64,000 bases of DNA from Alloyangia pacifica (GTDB taxonomy: Bacteria; Pseudomonadota; Alphaproteobacteria; Rhodobacterales; Rhodobacteraceae): positions 46,433 through 110,432 of the forward strand of contig NZ_JAIVKX010000022.1 of assembly GCF_020524285.1 (NCBI RefSeq), read 5' to 3'. The number at the start of each line of letters is the position of its first letter. The first letter of the stretch is position 1. The notes under the pieces were generated by a model. It was not told the origin of the DNA, made no database searches, and saw only the letters and a list, made by a program, of their open reading frames with translations. A program made the position numbers and the translations under genes. Below, piece by piece: positions 1-8,894 of the stretch.

Positions 1-290
1 AGGTCGACCTGCGGGTCGGCGTCGCTGCCGAGCGCCGCCATTGCGCGGTCGGCCATGGCGCGCAGCCCGGCGCCGTCGCCGGCGTCGACGACGCGGACCT
101 TGGCGTCGGGGTTCACCGACTTGAAGCCGGGCAGGATCACGTTGGTCCAGAAGTCCGAGATATTGCTGTCCGAGCCGGTGTAGACGTTCACGAAGCCGTC
201 GGCGGCAAGGGCGAAACGGGGCAGGGCCAGCGCGGCAGCGGAGGCGGAAGCGGTCGCAAGGAAGCCGCGGCGCGAGAAATGGGAGGTCAT
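1..290 (-). CDS. Tat-exported extracellular solute-binding protein (partial, N-terminal part)
   Basis: Only the first 96 or so codons are in the window; the gene runs off the left edge. The product opens with a twin-arginine signal (MTSHFSRRGFLATAS, then an Ala-rich segment ending near ALAAD), so it should be exported folded. The mature start, with VNVYTGSDSN and a later GFKSVNPDAKVRVVDAGDG, looks like the first lobe of a family 1 ABC solute-binding protein. The start is fixed by an AGGAG ribosome site at 296-300. Presumably the transporter's other subunits lie outside the window. The substrate cannot be judged from this fragment. Confidence 0.7.
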   Translation of the reverse strand, partial: MTSHFSRRGFLATASASAAALALPRFALAADGFVNVYTGSDSNISDFWTNVILPGFKSVNPDAKVRVVDAGDGAGLRAMADRAMAALGSDADPQVD

Positions 291-488
291 GGTGGCTCCT
301 GAAAGGTCACAGACGTCCCGCCGGGGAGGTCGGCGGGCTCACAGGCGGCGCAGATAGGCCCGCAATGTTAAGCTTTTGTAATGCTTTGGTGATGGCTTGA
401 TGAAGAACGGCGGCGGCAGCGGATTGCGCATGGACTTGAGCCGGGATTGGTGGTTCTGCGAAGCTCCCCTCCAGAGGTATGTCTGACC

Positions 489-1664
489 ATGACCCTTCGC
501 GCCCCCCTCTTTGCGCTGCCCGCCGCGATCTTCCTGGTGAACGCGGTGCTCTACGTCACGCTCTATTCCCGCCTGCCCGAGGTGACCGCGGCGCAGGGCA
601 TCAGCCCGGCGGCGCTGGGGCTGGGGCTGCTGGCGCAGACCGGTGGCACGCTGCTCGGGTTTCCGCTGGCGGCGCGGGTGATCGAGCGCTTCGGGGCGCG
701 GCGCGTCGCCGGGGTCACGCTGTTTGCCGCCGTGCTGCTGCTGCCGCTCGCGGCGTCGGGCCGCATGGCGCCGGGCCTCGCGGGTCTCGCGCTGCCGCTT
801 TTCGGGTACGGCTTCGCGATGGCGATCATGGAGGTGGCCAAGAACCTCATCGCCGCGCGGATCGAGGAAAAGAGCGGTCGCAACGTGATCTCGAAATGCC
901 ACGGTTTCTGGTCTGCTGGACTTTTTGTCGGGGCAATGCTCGGGGGCTGGGCCGCGAGCCGCGGGATGAGCGCCGCGTCAGAGCTTGGCCTGCTCGGCGC
1001 CGCCAGCCTGCCGCTGGTTGTCCTGCTTCTGCTCCGCGCCGGCGATCCGGAGCCGCTGGTCACCGCCGAGGCGCCGGTGAAGGGGCCGCGCTTCGCGCGT
1101 CCCGACGCCTTCGTGATCGGCCTGCTGATCCTCATCGCGGGCTTCAGCATCACCGAAGGGGTGATCTACGACTGGTCGATGTTCTATCTGCGCGAGGAGC
1201 TGGGCCTGGACGCGCTGAGTGCCTCGCGGATCTACGCCGCCTTCACCATCGGCATGTTCGCGGCGCGCATGGCCGGCGACGGGCTGCGGGCGCGGCTGCG
1301 CGTGCGGGTGCTGCTGCGGATCATGGCGGTGGCGACGCTGGCGGGGCTCGCGCTGTGCATTGCCTCTCCCGCCGCGGGGCTCGGTCAGGCCGGGCTGCTC
1401 GCCGGGTTTGCGCTGGTCGGCGGAGGGGTGGCGCTCGGCGCGCCGGTGGCCACCTCGTTGGCGATGCGCCACCCGACGCGCTCCGCCACCAAGACCATGG
1501 CGGCCTATTCGCTGACCTCGCTGCTGGCGCTCTTCGCGGTGCCGCCGCTGCTCGGCGGGCTCGTCGACGCCTATGGCGCGGTCTGGGCGCTCACCGTCTC
1601 GGTGCCGCTGCTGCTCGTGGTGCTGGGCGGGGCCGGGCGCATCGTGGGCTGGATGGGGCGTTAG
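489..1664 (+). CDS. MFS transporter
   Basis: A 391-residue hydrophobic protein with about twelve predicted membrane helices, the usual size for the major facilitator superfamily. A G-x-x-x-x-x-R-x-G-R/A-R-R type loop (ARVIERFGARRV) follows the second helix, as in the loop 2-3 motif of the family. I chose the ATG at 489 because the protein then begins just before the first helix (LRAPLFALPAAIFLVNAV); an upstream in-frame ATG at 447 would add a non-membrane tail. Inner-membrane location is expected. No substrate-specific motif is visible, and the flanking genes (a solute-binding protein on the other strand and a phosphatase) do not give one. Confidence 0.85.
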   Translation: MTLRAPLFALPAAIFLVNAVLYVTLYSRLPEVTAAQGISPAALGLGLLAQTGGTLLGFPLAARVIERFGARRVAGVTLFAAVLLLPLAASGRMAPGLAGLALPLFGYGFAMAIMEVAKNLIAARIEEKSGRNVISKCHGFWSAGLFVGAMLGGWAASRGMSAASELGLLGAASLPLVVLLLLRAGDPEPLVTAEAPVKGPRFARPDAFVIGLLILIAGFSITEGVIYDWSMFYLREELGLDALSASRIYAAFTIGMFAARMAGDGLRARLRVRVLLRIMAVATLAGLALCIASPAAGLGQAGLLAGFALVGGGVALGAPVATSLAMRHPTRSATKTMAAYSLTSLLALFAVPPLLGGLVDAYGAVWALTVSVPLLLVVLGGAGRIVGWMGR

Positions 1665-1824
1665 GCGCTGTCGGGCCGGGCGCGGCTTTTCGCGCGCCAT
1701 GCCGGAAACTGCGCCCGCCGCAAGAAACTGTTACGTTCCGGCCTTATGCGCTCCGGCAGTGCGCCGGCTCGAGGGCCGCCGCACCGGACAATGCCAGCAT
1801 CAGACGGCAAGCAGGAGACACGCC

Positions 1825-3705
1825 ATGAACCGCAATGAAATCATCGACCTGTCCTGGGACGACTTCGACGAACTCCGTGATCCCCGCCCGGAGGAGAACG
1901 GATTCGACCAGGTCGTCGAGCGGGCCATCTCGCGCCGCGGCTTCCTCGGCGGCGTGCTGGCCTTCGGCTCGGGCGCGACGGTCTTCGGCTCGGGGCTGCT
2001 GAGCTCGGCCACCTCGGCCCGCGCGCAGGTCTCGGTCTTCGCCTTCGAGCCGGTCGGGATCGCCACCGATTTCGACATCCATGTCCCCGCCGGCTACACG
2101 TGGAAGCCGCTGGTGCGCTGGGGTGACGCGCTGTTCTCCGAGGCCGAGGGCGCCTTCTCGCCCGAGACCGGCGTTTCGGTCGAGATGTCGGACAAGGTCT
2201 TCGGCGAGAACACCGACGGCATGGAGCTGTTCGAGGTCGACGGCAAGCAGGTCATCGCGGTCAACTCGGAATACGTGAACCCCAAGGTGAACCTGCCTGA
2301 GGGCAGCGAGGGCATGCCGAAGAACGCCGATGAGGTGGTGCTGCTCAAGCACATGCAGGGCGTGACGGTGATGGAAGTCGCGGACACCGGCAACGGCTAC
2401 GAGGTGGTGGTCGACAGCCCGTTCAACCGCCGCATCCACCACGACACGCAGATGACCATGGACGGCCCCGCCGCCGGCTCGGATCTGGTCAAGACCAAGG
2501 CCGACCCCGAGGGCCTGTCGCCCAAGGGCACGATGAACAACTGCGGCTCGGGCAAGACCCTCTGGGGCACTTATCTGACCTGCGAAGAGAACTTCAACGG
2601 CTACTTCGGCGCCACCGGCGCCTTCGAGGAAACCGAGGAGTTCAAGCGCTACGGCATCGGCGGCGAAGGCCGCTACGCCTACGAGAAGCACGATCCGCGC
2701 TATGATCTGTCGCAGGAGCCGAACGAGCCGCACCGCCACGGCTGGGTCACCGAGATTGACCCCGCCGACCCGCAGAGCACCCCGGTCAAGCACACCGCTC
2801 TCGGCCGCTTCAAGCACGAGAACGCCGAGATGGTGCAGGCCGCCGACGGCCGCATCGTGGTCTACATGGGCGACGACGAGCGCGGCGAGTTCATGTACAA
2901 GTTCGTCTCCAACGGCACCTGGGCCGAGGGCCAGCCGACCGACGGGCTGCTGTCCGACGGCACGCTCTACGTCGCGAAGTTCAACGACGACCAGTCCGGC
3001 GAATGGCTGCCGCTGACCCCCGAGACCACCGGCATGAGCCTCGAGGAGATCCTCGTCTTCTCGCGCATGGCGGGCTCGAAGGTCGGCGCCACCACCATGG
3101 ACCGCCCCGAGTGGATCGCCGCCAACCCGCTGCGGGTCGAGGCCTATTGCGCCCTGACCAACAACAAGAACCGCGGCCTGAAGACCAATGCCGGTGGCGA
3201 CGAGACCCCGGTCAGCGGCCCCAACCCGCGCGAGGCCAACCACTACGGCCAGATCGTGCGCTGGCGCCCCGAGGGCGAGGATCACGGCGCCGATGCCTTC
3301 ACCTGGGACCTCTTCGTCATGGCCGGCAACCCGGAGGTGCACGACGATGCCTATGCAGGCTCGCCGAACGTGACGCCGGGCAACATGTTCAACTCGCCCG
3401 ACGGCATGGCCTTCGACACCCAGGGCAAGCTCTGGATCCAGACCGACGGCGAAGACAGCAACGAGGGCGACTTCGCCGGCATGGGCAACAACCAGATGCT
3501 GGTGGGCGATCCGGAGACCGGCGAGATCGCGCGCTTCCTGACCGCGCCGAACGGCGCCGAGGTTACCGGCCTGTGCTGGTCCGCCGACCGCAAGACCGCC
3601 TTCGTCGGCATCCAGCACCCGGGCGGCAGCTGGCCCGACGGCGCCGGCAAGCCGCGCTCGGCGATCATCGCCGTGTGGCGCGAGGACGGTGAGCTGATCG
3701 GCTAA
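1825..3705 (+). CDS. PhoX-family (DUF839) Tat-exported phosphatase
   Basis: A 626-residue protein with a Tat signal placed unusually far in (ISRRGFLGGVLAFGSGATVF, about residues 36-55) after an acidic N-terminal stretch, a layout typical of PhoX proteins. The segment NNCGSGKTLWGTYLTCEEN and later acidic, His-rich stretches match the DUF839/PhoX fold, a calcium/iron-dependent alkaline phosphatase that hydrolyses phosphate monoesters in the periplasm. An AGGAG ribosome site (1813-1817) sets the start. The gene stands alone, followed by a perfect hairpin. A PhoB box was looked for upstream but no convincing pair of half-sites was found, so phosphate control is not shown. Family membership is fairly sure; activity of this copy is inferred. 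Confidence 0.85.
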   Translation: MNRNEIIDLSWDDFDELRDPRPEENGFDQVVERAISRRGFLGGVLAFGSGATVFGSGLLSSATSARAQVSVFAFEPVGIATDFDIHVPAGYTWKPLVRWGDALFSEAEGAFSPETGVSVEMSDKVFGENTDGMELFEVDGKQVIAVNSEYVNPKVNLPEGSEGMPKNADEVVLLKHMQGVTVMEVADTGNGYEVVVDSPFNRRIHHDTQMTMDGPAAGSDLVKTKADPEGLSPKGTMNNCGSGKTLWGTYLTCEENFNGYFGATGAFEETEEFKRYGIGGEGRYAYEKHDPRYDLSQEPNEPHRHGWVTEIDPADPQSTPVKHTALGRFKHENAEMVQAADGRIVVYMGDDERGEFMYKFVSNGTWAEGQPTDGLLSDGTLYVAKFNDDQSGEWLPLTPETTGMSLEEILVFSRMAGSKVGATTMDRPEWIAANPLRVEAYCALTNNKNRGLKTNAGGDETPVSGPNPREANHYGQIVRWRPEGEDHGADAFTWDLFVMAGNPEVHDDAYAGSPNVTPGNMFNSPDGMAFDTQGKLWIQTDGEDSNEGDFAGMGNNQMLVGDPETGEIARFLTAPNGAEVTGLCWSADRKTAFVGIQHPGGSWPDGAGKPRSAIIAVWREDGELIG

Positions 3706-3724
3706 GCCGCGACGTCTACAGTTC

Positions 3725-3754
3725 GTCCGGCGCCGTCCCGAGGCGGCGCCGGAC
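3725..3754 (+). terminator. Hairpin after the phoX-like gene
   Basis: A perfect 10-bp inverted repeat (GTCCGGCGCC / GGCGCCGGAC) around a 10-nt loop starts 20 bases after the stop codon. It is followed only by ATTTCC, so it is a strong stem with a weak T-tract. It sits between genes converging from both strands. Confidence 0.65.
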
Positions 3755-3969
3755 ATTTCCATGAACAGCCGCTGGCTCGGGCGCTCGGCGATGTTGCGCC
3801 GAGCCGCATGCATCCCCCAGCCATGGCGCGCCCACGGCCAGGCGCGATCCGCCGGGCACCCGTCCCGCGATGATCGAGACGGCATGGCTCAAGCCCCCCT
3901 TCTGCGACGGTACCAGAGTGAGGCAGGGCGTGGGGGTCCAAGTGCTGCGCCAGATGCTCAGCCAAGTCT

Positions 3970-4995
3970 TCAGAGCGTGGCGAAGGTGGCCTCGAGCTGC
4001 TCCCAGCGGTCGGCGGGCGGCAGGCCGAGGCGGATCCAGTGCTGCGAGTAAGGAAAGATGCGGGACCAGATCTGCGCGCCGGCAAGCCCCTCCTGTGCCG
4101 CTTGGGCATTTGGGGTGGCATAGCTGCGGAAGAGCGGCGTCCCGCCGACCGGCTCCCATCCTGCCTGCCGCGCCAGACCGTCGAGCCGAGCCGCGCCCCG
4201 GGTCAGCCGCTGCACCGTTTCGGCTTGCCAGTGCTTGTCGATGAGCGCCGCCGAGGCGATCTCGATGGCCGGGCCGGAGACCGGCCAGGGCCCGGCCAGT
4301 TCGGCCAGCCGCTCGGCCATGGGCGCTTGAGCCAGCGCGAACCCCAGCCGCAGCCCGGCCAGCCCGTAGAACTTGCCGAAGGAGCGCAGCACCGCGACGT
4401 TCGGCAGGCGACCGTCGAGGCGCGGCGCGATGGATAGGTCGGGGTCGGGGTCGGCAAAGCTCTCGTCGACCACCAGCAGGCCCACCTGCGCCGCCAGTGC
4501 AGAGAGCGCCTCGGGCGCGCTGCGCCGCCCGTCGGGGTTGTTGGGGTTCACCACCACCGCAAGATCGGCGCCGTGCAGCGCGTCGAGGCTGCCGACCTCC
4601 GTGACCTGCCAGCCGCCCGTGCGCAGCGCCGCGGCGTGCTCGTTGTAGGTCGGACCCAGCACCGCGGCCCGTCCGGGTGGGCGCAGCGCAGGGACGAGCT
4701 GGATCGCCCCCTGCGCGCCATTCACCGGCACGATGTGGGCCGGGCAGTTATAGGCCGCGCGCGCGGCGGCGATCAGCCGGTCCATGTCCTCGCGGCGCGG
4801 CAGCACGGCCCAGGCCTCGGCGGGGATCGCGGGCACCGGGTAGGGATCGGGGTTGATGCCGGTCGAGAGATCCAGCCAGTCGGCGCGCGTGCCGCCGAAG
4901 CGCGCCATGGCGGCATCGAGGTTGCCGCCGTGGTCCCTGGGAGGTCTGGCTGGCGCGGCGGGGGGCGTTTCGGGCAGGCTGTCCATGCGGCTCAC
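3970..4995 (-). CDS. cobD: L-threonine-O-3-phosphate decarboxylase (cobalamin aminopropanol arm)
   Basis: A 341-residue class I/II PLP aminotransferase-fold enzyme. The probable PLP lysine lies in SFGKFYGLAGLRLG, with VVNPNNPDGR as the upstream cofactor/substrate loop and DHGGNLDAA near the N terminus, all typical of CobD (called CobC in the Pseudomonas scheme). It makes (R)-1-aminopropan-2-ol phosphate, the linker between the corrin ring and the nucleotide loop. Its ATG overlaps the stop of cbiB by 4 bases, and it is the last gene of a four-gene minus-strand operon. It could be confused with histidinol-phosphate aminotransferase, but length, N terminus and context favour CobD. Confidence 0.9.
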   Translation of the reverse strand: MSRMDSLPETPPAAPARPPRDHGGNLDAAMARFGGTRADWLDLSTGINPDPYPVPAIPAEAWAVLPRREDMDRLIAAARAAYNCPAHIVPVNGAQGAIQLVPALRPPGRAAVLGPTYNEHAAALRTGGWQVTEVGSLDALHGADLAVVVNPNNPDGRRSAPEALSALAAQVGLLVVDESFADPDPDLSIAPRLDGRLPNVAVLRSFGKFYGLAGLRLGFALAQAPMAERLAELAGPWPVSGPAIEIASAALIDKHWQAETVQRLTRGAARLDGLARQAGWEPVGGTPLFRSYATPNAQAAQEGLAGAQIWSRIFPYSQHWIRLGLPPADRWEQLEATFATL

Positions 4996-5933
4996 CGGAA
5001 CAGGATCAGCGCGGCGAGCGCAAGGGCGCAGAGCGCCATGGTCCGGCGGTAGAGGCGCAGCGCGCGGGCGAGATCCCGCGGCGCGGGGTCGGGCGCGCTG
5101 CCGTTGAGCCAGGGCTCATCGGCGATGCGGTCGCCGTAGATGCGGGGGCCGGAGAGGCGGACGTTCAGTGCCGCCGCCATGGCGCCCTCGGGCCAGCCGG
5201 CATTGGGCGAGCGGTGCTTCGGCGCATCGCGTCCCATCACCCGCAGCGCTTTGGGCAGGTGGCGGCCCGAGGCGAGGGCGAAGAGCAGCCCGGTGAGCCG
5301 CGCCGGGATCCAGTTGACCGCATCGTCGAGCCGGGCCGCGCATTTGCCGAAGGCTTCGAAGCGCGGGCTGCGATGGCCGATCATCGAGTCGAGCGTGTTC
5401 ACCGCCTTGTAGGCGGCGATCCCCGGCAGACCGGCCACCGCCCCCCAGAACAGCGGCGCGATGATGCCGTCCGAGCTGTTCTCGGCCAGGCTCTCGGTGG
5501 CGGCACGGGCGATCCCGGCGGCGTCCAGCGTTGCCGGGTCGCGCCCGACGATCATCGACACGGCGCGGCGGGCGGCATCGAGATCGCCCGCTGCAAGGGG
5601 GCGCGCGACGGCGGCGACGTGATCGTGCATCGAGCGCATCGCGATCAGCGGCCAGGCCAGCACGGCGCCGATGAGGCTGCCCGCGATCCCCTCGGGCAGC
5701 AGCGCCTGGACGGTAAAGGCGGGCAGCGCGGCGATGGCGACGATGAGCAGCGTGGTCAGCGCGCCGAGCCACAGCCTGCGCCTCCGGCCGCCCCGGTTCA
5801 GCCGCCGTTCCAGTGCGGTGATCGCCCGGCCGAGCCAGGTGACCGGGTGACCGACGCGTGTGTAGAACCCATCCGGCCAGCCCATCGCCAGGTCGAGCGC
5901 CATGCCGCCCAGCATCATCAGCGCGAAGCTCAT
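4992..5933 (-). CDS. cbiB: Adenosylcobinamide-phosphate synthase
   Basis: A 313-residue integral membrane protein of the CbiB/CobD family. It starts with a hydrophobic segment containing LDLAMGWPDGFYTRVGHPVTWLG, where the GxPxxxxxxxHPV block is the family signature. Later blocks are ATESLAENSSDGIIAPLFW and YKAVNTLDSMIGH. The enzyme attaches aminopropanol phosphate to adenosylcobyric acid. The start at 5933 overlaps the stop of the preceding kinase gene (ATGA), and its own stop overlaps the start of cobD, so the three genes are translationally coupled. Confidence 0.93.
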   Translation of the reverse strand: MSFALMMLGGMALDLAMGWPDGFYTRVGHPVTWLGRAITALERRLNRGGRRRRLWLGALTTLLIVAIAALPAFTVQALLPEGIAGSLIGAVLAWPLIAMRSMHDHVAAVARPLAAGDLDAARRAVSMIVGRDPATLDAAGIARAATESLAENSSDGIIAPLFWGAVAGLPGIAAYKAVNTLDSMIGHRSPRFEAFGKCAARLDDAVNWIPARLTGLLFALASGRHLPKALRVMGRDAPKHRSPNAGWPEGAMAAALNVRLSGPRIYGDRIADEPWLNGSAPDPAPRDLARALRLYRRTMALCALALAALILFR

Positions 5934-6727
5934 GCCCCGCCCGTCCGGAAGCTGATCACGCCGGAAAACTCGGCCTCGGCGAGCGCCCCCGCGCCATCTC
6001 TGGGAACGGTCCCAGGCGCGAAGATCAGCCCCCGCGCCGAGCCGGTGTGGGCGCGCAGCCAGCCGAGCGCGCCGAGGTCGCGCGCCAGATCGGGTGTCGG
6101 GTCGGGTGTCAGGTAGGGCGGGGGACCGCGCCGCTCGGTGCAGCGCTGCGCCGAGGTGCTTGCGAGGGTTGCGCAGCGTCGGAGATCGCGCAGTTGGACC
6201 GCCTCGGCCCATGCCGCTGCCAGGTCGGTGATGTCGTCGAAATCCATGTCGCCGGGGTCGGTGCGATGCGGTCGGCCCCAAAATCCTCCGAGGATCTGGC
6301 AGGTGGGCGGCGGCGGCATCCGGCGCAGGATGCGCCCCTCGCGCGAGGCCCAGAGCAGGGTGTCGGGCTGCGGAAACATCAGCGGATCGCTGGCGCCCTC
6401 GACGGCGAGGCAGGCGGCGGCGAGCGCCTCGGCGCTGGCGGTGATACCCGCGGCGCGGGCGAGGGCGATGAGGGTCGCGGTGGAGGCACCGGCGCCGCCA
6501 CCGAGCGGGGCGTTGCATGTGGCGCCGGGGAACTGCGCCGGGCTCCCGAGCTGCGCGGCGAAATGCGCGAGCTGGTCGCGGCTGAAGGGCGGATCATCCG
6601 CACCGGGCGCACGGACACGCAGCGGCGGGCAGCGGACGGTCACCAGTGCAACCGGGCCGGTCGCGCCCATGCGCCCTTGCAGCCACTCGCCGAAATGGCC
6701 CTCGACGATCACCGGTTGCCAGCTCAT
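5930..6727 (-). CDS. GHMP kinase, PduX-like L-threonine kinase
   Basis: A 265-residue GHMP-family small-molecule kinase. The ATP-binding glycine loop is visible as PLGGGAGASTATLIAL (about residues 73-88), and the N terminus (EGHFGEWLQGR) resembles PduX, the kinase that phosphorylates L-threonine for the next enzyme, CobD. It overlaps the upstream phosphatase gene and downstream cbiB by 4 bases each. The combination PduX-CbiB-CobD gives a self-contained route from threonine to the aminopropanol linker. The substrate is inferred from context; other GHMP kinases share the fold. Confidence 0.82.
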   Translation of the reverse strand: MSWQPVIVEGHFGEWLQGRMGATGPVALVTVRCPPLRVRAPGADDPPFSRDQLAHFAAQLGSPAQFPGATCNAPLGGGAGASTATLIALARAAGITASAEALAAACLAVEGASDPLMFPQPDTLLWASREGRILRRMPPPPTCQILGGFWGRPHRTDPGDMDFDDITDLAAAWAEAVQLRDLRRCATLASTSAQRCTERRGPPPYLTPDPTPDLARDLGALGWLRAHTGSARGLIFAPGTVPRDGAGALAEAEFSGVISFRTGGA

Positions 6728-7311
6728 GTCCGGCCCGCCTCGATCACCGAGAAGGGTCCCTCGACGCCGCAGCGCAGGCGGGTCACCGAGAGGGTCGCGA
6801 TCTCGAAGGCGAGGCCCGCGTGCACGGCCCCCATGACCTGCGAGAGCGCGGCGCGGATCACCCCGGCATGGACCACCAGCACCACGGGCGCGCCGGCTTG
6901 CGCCGCCTGGCGGCCATGGCGCAGCAAGGCGGGGCGGACGCGGGTGCAGAGATCCGCGAAGCTCTCGCCGCCGGGCGGTGTCCATTGCGCCAGCGCGGCG
7001 CCGTCCAGCGGGCCGAGGTCTGGCAGCTCGGCGTAGGGCAGCCCGTCATGGGCGCCGAAATCCTGCTCCCAGAGCGTGGCATCGGGCGTGGCGGGGCGCT
7101 CGGGCCAGAGCACCCCGGCGGTCTGCCGGCAGCGCAGCGCCGGGCTGCTCACCAGCGCGCCGGGGGCGGGCAGGGCGGCGCGCAGGGCCGCGATCCGCGC
7201 GGGATCGATCCGCGCCGGCGGATCGGTGCGGCCGCAGAGTCTGCCGGGCTCGGCAATCGGGGCGTGACGGATCAGGGTCAGCTCTCCGGAGCCGGGTGTT
7301 TCGTGCTGCAA
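6724..7311 (-). CDS. Histidine phosphatase, probable alpha-ribazole phosphatase
   Basis: A protein of about 195 residues in the phosphoglycerate-mutase-like superfamily. The catalytic RH motif is in ELTLIRHAPI and the second histidine in VLVVHAGVIRAAL. In cobalamin loci this family (CobC in the Salmonella scheme) removes phosphate from alpha-ribazole phosphate or from the B12 precursor. No ATG is well placed: I take the TTG at 7311, 13 codons before the RH motif, with a purine-rich GGAAAGAGG upstream. An alternative in-frame ATG would overlap the divergent cobU start. First gene of the minus-strand arm. Confidence 0.78.
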   Translation of the reverse strand: MQHETPGSGELTLIRHAPIAEPGRLCGRTDPPARIDPARIAALRAALPAPGALVSSPALRCRQTAGVLWPERPATPDATLWEQDFGAHDGLPYAELPDLGPLDGAALAQWTPPGGESFADLCTRVRPALLRHGRQAAQAGAPVVLVVHAGVIRAALSQVMGAVHAGLAFEIATLSVTRLRCGVEGPFSVIEAGRT

Positions 7312-7363
7312 CGGCCTGCTTGCCTCTTTCCTTTTGGCGACATTGATGCTTTCCCATGCGGAA

Positions 7364-7894
7364 ATGACAAGGTCGATACTCATCACGGGCGGGGCACGGT
7401 CAGGCAAGTCGAGGCTTGCCGAACGCAGGGCGCTCGCCCCCTGTGGTCGGGCGATTTATATCGCCACCGCAGAGATTTACGAGGGCGATGAGGAAATGGC
7501 CTCGCGCATCGCAGAACACCGGGCGCGGCGCGGGGAGTGCTGGCAGAACCTGCATGCGCCGCGCGATCTTGGCGCCGCGCTGCGCGCCAGCGACGGCGAG
7601 TTGCCGCGGCTTGTCGATTGCCTGACGCTCTGGCTGACCAACCTGCTGCTCGACGATGCGGACTGGAGTGCCGAGGTGCGGGCGCTGGTGCAAGAGATCG
7701 CGCGGCAGCGCGCCCCGGTGATTTTCGTGAGCAATGAAGTCGGGGCGGGAATCGTCCCCGAAAACCAGCTCGCCCGCAGCTTCCGCGACGCCGCGGGGTG
7801 GATGAACCAGGCGGTGGCCGAGGCCTGCGACGAGGTCTGGCTGGCGGTGGCGGGCTATCCAGTGAAGGTGAAACCGAATGAGCATTCTTTCTGA
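7364..7894 (+). CDS. cobU: Adenosylcobinamide kinase / adenosylcobinamide-phosphate guanylyltransferase
   Basis: A 176-residue protein with an N-terminal P-loop (GGARSGKS, residues 8-15) and the CobU signatures YIATAE, RIAEHRARRG and VSNEVGAGIVPEN. It phosphorylates adenosylcobinamide and transfers GMP from GTP to give adenosylcobinamide-GDP. The ATG at 7364 puts the P-loop at the expected place. Its 3' end overlaps the cobT start by 17 bases. The start lies only 52 bases from the divergent phosphatase start, so any shared promoter must be compact. No cobalamin riboswitch was recognised in that gap. Confidence 0.93.
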   Translation: MTRSILITGGARSGKSRLAERRALAPCGRAIYIATAEIYEGDEEMASRIAEHRARRGECWQNLHAPRDLGAALRASDGELPRLVDCLTLWLTNLLLDDADWSAEVRALVQEIARQRAPVIFVSNEVGAGIVPENQLARSFRDAAGWMNQAVAEACDEVWLAVAGYPVKVKPNEHSF

Positions 7895-8894
7895 CATCCC
7901 CACGCTCGCCGCGGTCGCGGGTCTGGCCGGAGCGCTGCCGGTGGCCGACGCCGCCGCGGCGCAGGCGGCGCGCGACCGGCAGGCAAGCCTGACCAAGCCG
8001 CCGGGTTCGCTGGGCCGGCTCGAGGAGCTCGCGGTCTTCATGGCGGGCTGGCAGGGCGTGGCGTGCCCGCGGATCGACACGGCTCAGGCGTTGGTCTTTG
8101 CCGGCAACCACGGGGTCTGCGCACAGGGGGTGAACCCCTTCCCGCAGGAGGTCACCGCGCAGATGGTCGCCAATTTCGAGGCCGGGGGTGCGGCGATCAA
8201 CCAGCTCTGCCGGGCGTCGGGAGCGGACCTGTCGGTCGTCGCGCTCGATCTCGACCGGCCCACGGCGGATATCACCGCGGCCCCGGCGATGAGTGAGGGG
8301 GAGACGCTGGCCGAGATGCGGCGCGGCGCCGAGGCGGTCCCGGGTGACGCGCAGGTGGTGATCCTCGGCGAGATGGGCATCGGCAATTCGACCATCGCGG
8401 CGGCGCTGGCCTGCGCCAGCTTCGGCGGCGACCCCGAGGGCTGGATCGGCCGCGGCACCGGGTCGGACGCGGCCGGTCTTGCGCGCAAGGCTGATGCGGT
8501 GCGCCGCGCCTGCGCCCGTCATGCCGGGGCGCAGGGCCTGGGCATTCTGGCGGCGCTCGGCGGGCGCGAACAGGCGGCGATCTGCGGCGCGGTGCTGGAG
8601 GCGCGGGCGCGGCGTATCCCGGTGATCCTCGACGGGTTCATCTGCACCGCCGCCACCGCGCCGCTTTATGCCGCCGATCCGCGACTGCTGGACCATTGCC
8701 TTGTCGGCCATGTCAGCCGCGAGCCCGGCCACGCCCGGCTGCTCGAGGCGATGGGCAAGGTGCCGGTGCTGGCGCTCGACATGGCGCTCGGCGAGGGCTC
8801 GGGGGCGGCGCTGGCGCTCGGCGTGCTGCGCGCGGCGCTGGAGTGCCACACCGGCATGGCGACCTTCGCGCAGGCCGGGGTCGCGGGCGGATGA
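7878..8894 (+). CDS. cobT: Nicotinate-nucleotide--dimethylbenzimidazole phosphoribosyltransferase
   Basis: A 338-residue enzyme of normal family length. Signatures include the N-terminal QASLTKPPGSLGRLEELA, VFAGNHGVCAQGVNPFPQEVT, GEMGIGNSTIAAAL and, near the C terminus, the catalytic-glutamate region LALDMALGEGSGAALAL. It makes alpha-ribazole phosphate from dimethylbenzimidazole and nicotinate mononucleotide. It overlaps both neighbours (cobU, cobS), so the three plus-strand genes form one coupled operon. Confidence 0.95.
   Translation: MSILSDIPTLAAVAGLAGALPVADAAAAQAARDRQASLTKPPGSLGRLEELAVFMAGWQGVACPRIDTAQALVFAGNHGVCAQGVNPFPQEVTAQMVANFEAGGAAINQLCRASGADLSVVALDLDRPTADITAAPAMSEGETLAEMRRGAEAVPGDAQVVILGEMGIGNSTIAAALACASFGGDPEGWIGRGTGSDAAGLARKADAVRRACARHAGAQGLGILAALGGREQAAICGAVLEARARRIPVILDGFICTAATAPLYAADPRLLDHCLVGHVSREPGHARLLEAMGKVPVLALDMALGEGSGAALALGVLRAALECHTGMATFAQAGVAGG

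Noticed and set aside
339..902. Long minus-strand frame opposite the MFS gene
   Set aside because: Arg/His/Gln-rich low-complexity text antisense to a clear membrane protein; a GC-rich shadow frame.
1700..1824. Pho box upstream of the PhoX-like gene
   Set aside because: A single CTGTTAC-like word is present near 1,728 but the second half-site at the required 11-base spacing is not.
1744..3885. 713-codon minus-strand frame opposite the PhoX-like gene
   Set aside because: No domain and no ribosome site; its length follows from codon bias of the real plus-strand gene.
3706..3969. Small gene between phoX and cobD
   Set aside because: Several short frames on both strands, none with a ribosome site or family resemblance; best read as spacer or remnant.
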